Assembly: GCA_041164825.1 (NCBI GenBank)
Contig: JBEAOO010000135.1
Location: forward strand, 1-8,133
Length of the DNA: 8,133 nt
Source: JBEAOO01 sp041164825
Lineage (GTDB): Bacteria > Pseudomonadota > Gammaproteobacteria > Burkholderiales > Burkholderiaceae_C
Direction: 5' to 3'
Part shown: positions 4,883 through 8,133 of the stretch, in pieces
How the letters are laid out: each line of letters opens with the position of its first letter
Numbering within the stretch: position 1 is the first letter of the stretch
Translations under genes and position numbers: made by a program
The notes under the pieces: model-generated
Seen by the model: only the letters and a program-made list of their open reading frames with translations
What the model was told of the DNA's origin: nothing
Database searches by the model: none

Positions 4883-6223
4883 TCAGCGGCCGTCGCGGTC
4901 GCGGCTGCGCTGGTTGTCGCGCGAGCGAATGTCAGCGGCGCTGCCCGAGGTGGACGGCGTGGCGGCGCCCGCCTCAGCGGCTGCGGCGGGTGCCGCGGGA
5001 GCGACCGCAGTGGCTGGCGCGGCGGCGCCAGTCTGCTGCATCAATTTGTCCAGCGGCAGGTAGAGCAAGTTGGAATTGCCCTTGCTGTCGACCAGCACCT
5101 TGGTGACGTTCGAATACACCTGCTGCATGGTGTCGATGTAGAGGCGATCGCGGGTCACGCCCGGGGCCTTTTGGTACTCGGTGAGCACACTGGCAAAACG
5201 CTGGGCATCACCTTCGGCCTGCGCCACCACGCGCGATTTGTAGCCTTCGGCCTCTTCGCGCAAGCGCGCTGCCGTGCCTTGGGCCTTGGGGATCACGTCG
5301 TTGGCGTAGGCCTGGCCTTCGTTCTTCAAGCGCTCGCGGTCGGCGCCGGCCTTGAAGGCGTCATCAAACGCCGACTGCACTTGCTCGGGCGGCTGCACGT
5401 TTTGCACGTTGACGCTGGCCACCACGATGCCGGCCTTGAGCTTGTCGAGCTGGCTCTGGATCGACTTCACCAGGTCGGTGGCGATGGCGTCGCGTTGCTC
5501 GTACAGCACCGAATCCATGTTGCTCTTGCCGACGATCTCGCGCACGGCCGACTCGGCCGCCATCACCACCGCCTCATCGGGGCTGCGGTTCTCAAACAGG
5601 TAGGCCCGTGCGTCCTTCAGGCGGTATTGCACCGTGAAGCGAATGTCGACGATGTTTTCGTCTTGCGTGAGCATCGACGAGTCGCGCAAGCCCGTGGCCT
5701 GCACCACGCTGTTGCGCCCCACTTCGACCGAGCGCAACTGCGTCACCGCCACGGTCTCGTGGGCCTGGAAGGGGTAAGGCAAGCGCCACTTGAAGCCGGC
5801 GTCCGCCGTGTGGCTGTACTTGCCAAACGAGGTCACCACGGCCTGTTGGCCTTCTTGCACGATGAAGAAGCCGCTGCCCAGCCACAAAAGCGCCACCACA
5901 CCGGCGATCAGCCCGGCACCGATGCCCGCGCCTTTGAAGTCGGGCGGGAAACCACCGCCCTGCCCGGGCTCTTTGGGCGGGCCGCTCGGACTGCCGCCAC
6001 CGGGCTTGCCGCTGAACAGGCCGCTGAGCTTGCGGTTGAAATCGCGCCAGAGCTCGTCCAGATCGGGCGGGCCATCGTTGCGGCCGCCGTTGTTGTTGAG
6101 CAACCAGCCTGGGGGCACGGCACGCAGCCACAGGCCCCGCAACATGGCGCGGCTGGCGCCGGCCAATGCACTCAAGCGGCCGGCCGGAGCGGCGGCAACA
6201 TCGTCAATGTGAAGTGAGCTCAT
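4883..6223 (-). CDS. hflK: HflK, SPFH/band-7 membrane protein, FtsH modulator
   Basis: Partner of HflC in the FtsH-regulating membrane complex. In 446 residues I see: an N-terminal extension (1-45), the family segment GGRNDGPPDLDELW (46-59, compare GGRDQGPPDLDDIF in E. coli), a Gly/Pro-rich linker (71-97), one membrane helix (about 99-121), and the SPFH domain (from VQEGQQAVVTSFGKYS at 122). A long charged helix follows (about 290-345). The last stretch has LLYLPLDKLM (386-395), a low-complexity Ala/Pro tail (399-423) and an Arg/Asp-rich end (RSRDNQRSRDRDGR, 433-446). The ATG at 6221-6223 is 5 bp after the hflX stop, with AGGA about 12 bp upstream. A Met at residue 27 is an alternative start. 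The first 26 residues are not part of the conserved family core. A perfect 7-bp hairpin (5014-5031) lies in the Ala/Pro coding region. Confidence 0.95.
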   Translation of the reverse strand: MSSLHIDDVAAAPAGRLSALAGASRAMLRGLWLRAVPPGWLLNNNGGRNDGPPDLDELWRDFNRKLSGLFSGKPGGGSPSGPPKEPGQGGGFPPDFKGAGIGAGLIAGVVALLWLGSGFFIVQEGQQAVVTSFGKYSHTADAGFKWRLPYPFQAHETVAVTQLRSVEVGRNSVVQATGLRDSSMLTQDENIVDIRFTVQYRLKDARAYLFENRSPDEAVVMAAESAVREIVGKSNMDSVLYEQRDAIATDLVKSIQSQLDKLKAGIVVASVNVQNVQPPEQVQSAFDDAFKAGADRERLKNEGQAYANDVIPKAQGTAARLREEAEGYKSRVVAQAEGDAQRFASVLTEYQKAPGVTRDRLYIDTMQQVYSNVTKVLVDSKGNSNLLYLPLDKLMQQTGAAAPATAVAPAAPAAAAEAGAATPSTSGSAADIRSRDNQRSRDRDGR

Positions 6224-6228
6224 GGTGT

Positions 6229-7467
6229 TCAGAAGTCCTGGTCCGCATCAACGGCCGAGAGATCGCGGGGGTCCGCGTCTTCGAGCTCATCTGCGGCCCA
6301 ACCAGAGAGATTCAAGCGGGTGGCCAGGGTTCCGGCCACGGCTTCAGAAATAACGCTGCGCAACTCATCGAGCCCCTGGCCCGTGAGCGCGCTGACAAAC
6401 ACGCGCGGCATGCGCACGCCAGCGTCGAGTTCGAGCACGTCTTGCAGTTCGCGCGGCTGCTGGTCGTCGTCGAGCTTGTCGACCTTGTTGTAGACGAGCA
6501 CCTGCGGCACGCGGTCGGCGCCAATGTCGCGCAGCACGCGCTGCACCTCGCGCATTTGTTCATCCAACACGGGGCTGGCGCAATCGACCACATGCAGCAA
6601 CACGTCGGCGTCGGTGGCCTCTTGCAGCGTGGCCTCAAACGCCTCCACCAGCTTGTGCGGCAGGTCGCGGATGAACCCCACGGTGTCCGAGAGCGACACG
6701 CTGCGGCCCACATCCTCCAAGTAAAACTGTCGGGTGGTGGTGTCGAGCGTGGCAAACAACTGGTCTGCCGCGTACGTGCGCGCCTTCACCATCGCGTTGA
6801 ACAAGGTCGATTTGCCGGCGTTGGTGTAGCCCACCAGAGAAACTCGGAAGGTCTGGTTGCGCTCGCGCGAACGGCGTTGGGTGTTGCGCTGCTTCTTGAC
6901 CTTGTCGAGCCGGGTTTTGACCGACTTCACCCGCTCAGCAATCATGCGCCGGTCGAGTTCGATCTGTGCTTCGCCCGGGCCACCGCGCATGCCGATGCCG
7001 CCGCTCTGGCGCTCCAGGTGGCTCCAGCGGCGCACGAGGCGGGTGGACAGGTATTGCAGCTGCGCCAACTCGACCTGCAACTTGCCCTCGTGGCTCTGCG
7101 CGCGAGCGGCAAAGATCTCCAAGATGAGCATCGTGCGGTCGGCCACGGCCACGCCGAGATGGCGCTCCAGGTTGCGCTGCTGGGCCGGCGACAAGGCTTG
7201 ATCAAACAGCACCGCCTTGGCTTGCAGGCCTTGCACCAAGGCCTTGATTTCGTCGGCTTTGCCCGAGCCCACAAAAAACGCCGGATCGGGCGCTTTGCGC
7301 TTGCAAACCACGCGGCCCACAGCCACATCGCCGGCCGATTCGGCCAACAAAGCCAACTCGTCCAACGAGGCATCAAAATGGGTTTTGCCGCCGAAATCCA
7401 CGCCCACGAGGATGGCGCGAGCGGGGCCCTCAGCGAGGGCCCCGTCGTCAAACTCGGAAGCGCTCAC
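6229..7467 (-). CDS. hflX: GTPase HflX (ribosome-associated)
   Basis: HflX is a GTPase that binds the 50S subunit and, in E. coli, splits stalled ribosomes under heat stress. The 412 residues have an N-terminal domain with FVGSGKADEI (65-74), a glycine-rich linker SGGIGMRGGPGE (155-166), and an Arg/Lys-rich coiled region (about 171-205). The G domain shows G1 GYTNAGKST (213-221), a Thr-rich switch I TLDTTTR (240-246), G3 DTVGF (261-265), G4 NKVD (327-330) and G5 SAL (359-361). A short acidic C-terminal tail ends the protein. The start is a GTG (7465-7467). No in-frame ATG lies upstream and no Shine-Dalgarno is visible. The gap to hfq is 37 bp and is exactly spanned by a 13-codon frame, which suggests translational coupling. 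A perfect hairpin covers codons 9-15. hflK follows after 5 bp. Confidence 0.96.
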   Translation of the reverse strand: MSASEFDDGALAEGPARAILVGVDFGGKTHFDASLDELALLAESAGDVAVGRVVCKRKAPDPAFFVGSGKADEIKALVQGLQAKAVLFDQALSPAQQRNLERHLGVAVADRTMLILEIFAARAQSHEGKLQVELAQLQYLSTRLVRRWSHLERQSGGIGMRGGPGEAQIELDRRMIAERVKSVKTRLDKVKKQRNTQRRSRERNQTFRVSLVGYTNAGKSTLFNAMVKARTYAADQLFATLDTTTRQFYLEDVGRSVSLSDTVGFIRDLPHKLVEAFEATLQEATDADVLLHVVDCASPVLDEQMREVQRVLRDIGADRVPQVLVYNKVDKLDDDQQPRELQDVLELDAGVRMPRVFVSALTGQGLDELRSVISEAVAGTLATRLNLSGWAADELEDADPRDLSAVDADQDF

Positions 7468-7505
7468 GGCAGCACGCGCCGTGGGGCGGACGGGTGAGAC
7501 GTCAT
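7464..7505 (-). other. Possible bridging mini-frame (13 codons) between hfq and hflX
   Basis: The frame reads MTSHPSAPRRVLP. Its ATG (7503-7505) overlaps the hfq stop codon by one base (TGATG), and its TGA (7464-7466) overlaps the hflX start codon (GTGA). A weak AGG lies upstream. It may act only to carry ribosomes from hfq to hflX. Chance is not excluded in such a short stretch. Confidence 0.25.
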
Positions 7506-7753
7506 CAGGCCTGGGGTTCAGGCGTGTCGGCGTTGCCGTGGAAGTTCACAGCCCGGCCGGGCACGACGGTGGAGATCGCGTGCTTGTAGACCATCTGGGT
7601 GACCGTGTTGCGCAGCAGAACCACGTACTGGTCGAAAGACTCGATGTGACCTTGCAACTTGATGCCGTTGACAAGGTAGATCGAAACCGGAACATGCTCT
7701 TTGCGCAGCAGGTTCAGGAAGGGGTCTTGTAGGAGTTGCCCTTTGTTGCTCAC
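7505..7753 (-). CDS. hfq: RNA chaperone Hfq
   Basis: Hfq forms a hexameric ring that binds small RNAs and mRNAs and controls their pairing and decay. This is an 82-residue form. The Sm1 motif spans VSIYLVNGIKLQGHIESFDQYVVLL (23-47) and the Sm2 motif is YKHAISTVVP (56-65). Key residues, offset by one from E. coli, are visible: proximal-face Q9, K57 and H58, and distal-face Y26 and K32. Rim residues are RKEH (17-20) in place of RRER, as I recall for beta-proteobacterial Hfq. The C-terminal tail is only about 14 residues, ending TPEPQA, against about 35 in E. coli. The start is a GTG (7751-7753) with a well-placed GGAG six bases upstream (7760-7763). It lies 69 bp after der and upstream of hflX. 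Confidence 0.98.
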   Translation of the reverse strand: MSNKGQLLQDPFLNLLRKEHVPVSIYLVNGIKLQGHIESFDQYVVLLRNTVTQMVYKHAISTVVPGRAVNFHGNADTPEPQA

Positions 7754-7759
7754 GATATG

Positions 7760-7763
7760 CTCC
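7760..7763 (-). promoter_or_regulatory. Shine-Dalgarno of hfq
   Basis: GGAG on the minus strand, six bases before a GTG. It settles the GTG as the hfq start, since the Hfq N-terminus (SNKGQLLQDPF) follows at once. This is the best-placed ribosome-binding site seen in the window. Confidence 0.75.
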
Positions 7764-7793
7764 GTGATGTAAGTGAAGAAGATGTCACGTTAA

Positions 7794-7811
7794 CACAGGG
7801 TTCCCCCTGTG
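7794..7811 (-). other. Hairpin in the der-hfq intergenic region
   Basis: On the minus-strand RNA, CACAGGG pairs perfectly with CCCTGTG around a GGAA loop of the GNRA type. It lies 12 bp after the der stop and about 30 nt upstream of the hfq Shine-Dalgarno. No T run follows, so it is not a normal intrinsic terminator. It may be a processing or stability element, or simply a chance stem. Confidence 0.5.
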
Positions 7812-7822
7812 CCGGTCGAATC

Positions 7823-8133
7823 TCAGGAGTCCTTGTCTGAGAAGGGGTTGGCGGAGGACTTCATCTGGATGCGCAGCGGTGTGCCGACCAGCTTGAAGTG
7901 CTCGCGAATCCGGCCTTCCAGAAAGCGCTTGTAGACCTCGGACACGCTCTCCAGCGAGTTGCCGTGGATGATGACCACCGGCGGGTTCATGCCGCCTTGA
8001 TGGGCATAACGCAACTTGGGGCGGAAGGCGCCCGCACGCTTGGGCGCTTGGTGCTGCACGGCATCGAGCAGCAAGCGCGTGAGCACCGGCGTGCTCATCT
8101 TGCGCGTGGCCGAGGCGTGGGCATCGGCAATCG
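7823..8133 (-). CDS. der: Ribosome biogenesis GTPase Der (EngA), C-terminal fragment
   Basis: The last 103 codons or so are present and the gene continues past the right edge. The frame reads IADAHASATRKMSTPVLTRLL at the edge, then AFRPKLRYAHQGGMNPPVVIIHGN, YKRFLEGRIREHF and RIQMKSSANPF before the stop at 7823-7825. This is the KH-like third domain of Der, a double-GTPase protein that helps mature the 50S subunit (E. coli has KPKYAHAGGYNPPIVVIHGN and IQFKEGENPF). Both GTPase domains lie outside the window. The ATG at 8096-8098 is internal, not the start. The tail ends soon after the conserved NPF (NPFSDKDS) and lacks the longer basic extension of E. coli Der. hfq follows after 69 bp. Confidence 0.95.
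   Translation of the reverse strand, partial: IADAHASATRKMSTPVLTRLLLDAVQHQAPKRAGAFRPKLRYAHQGGMNPPVVIIHGNSLESVSEVYKRFLEGRIREHFKLVGTPLRIQMKSSANPFSDKDS

Noticed and set aside
5014..5031. CTGGCGC/GCGCCAG hairpin inside hflK
   Set aside because: It lies in codons for the Ala/Pro tail, where GCG/GCC-rich repeats make palindromes by chance. There is no T run.
6166..7497. A 443-codon plus-strand open frame opposite hflX, and a similar one at 5171-6217 opposite hflK
   Set aside because: Both are antisense to well-supported genes and show no family motif. They are explained by codon bias in the real genes.

Overview
The window is a GC-rich chromosomal segment that reads as a beta-proteobacterium, most likely order Burkholderiales and family Comamonadaceae. 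The reasons are the gene order (der, hfq, hflX, hflK, hflC, DUF2065, hisZ, purA, phosphoribosyltransferase, then rnr), the short 82-residue Hfq with the RKEH rim sequence, and the presence of hisZ, which goes with the short-form HisG. The family assignment is inference from remembered family features, not from a search.

Layout. All protein genes lie on the minus strand and the only plus-strand gene is a tRNA. In transcription order from the right edge: the 3' end of der (ribosome assembly GTPase), hfq (RNA chaperone), hflX (ribosome-associated GTPase), hflK and hflC (membrane regulators of the FtsH protease) and a 63-residue DUF2065 membrane protein. A 144-bp gap with a plausible promoter follows, then hisZ (regulatory subunit of ATP phosphoribosyltransferase), purA (adenylosuccinate synthetase) and a xanthine-guanine-type phosphoribosyltransferase. 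This series ends at a strong hairpin at about 349-387. A plus-strand tRNA-Leu(CAG), with its own promoter candidate and intrinsic terminator, faces it. At the left edge is the 5' end of a divergent minus-strand gene that looks like rnr (RNase R).

How the genes fit together. der-hfq-hflX-hflK-hflC-DUF2065 is a tightly packed block for RNA and ribosome control and membrane proteolysis, matching hfq-hflX-hflK-hflC-yjeT of E. coli. hisZ-purA-phosphoribosyltransferase forms a second block around PRPP and purine nucleotides: HisZ controls an enzyme that consumes ATP and PRPP, PurA commits IMP to AMP, and the phosphoribosyltransferase probably salvages a purine base with PRPP. rnr and purA are also near neighbours in E. 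coli.

I see no mobile element, CRISPR array, phage gene or defence system, and no evidence of a new multi-gene system. The observations worth a second look are regulatory and small: a 13-codon frame that exactly bridges hfq and hflX, a perfect hairpin just inside hflX, an inverted repeat over the likely hisZ promoter, alternative hairpins in the hisZ leader, and an ambiguous rnr start next to a six-A run.
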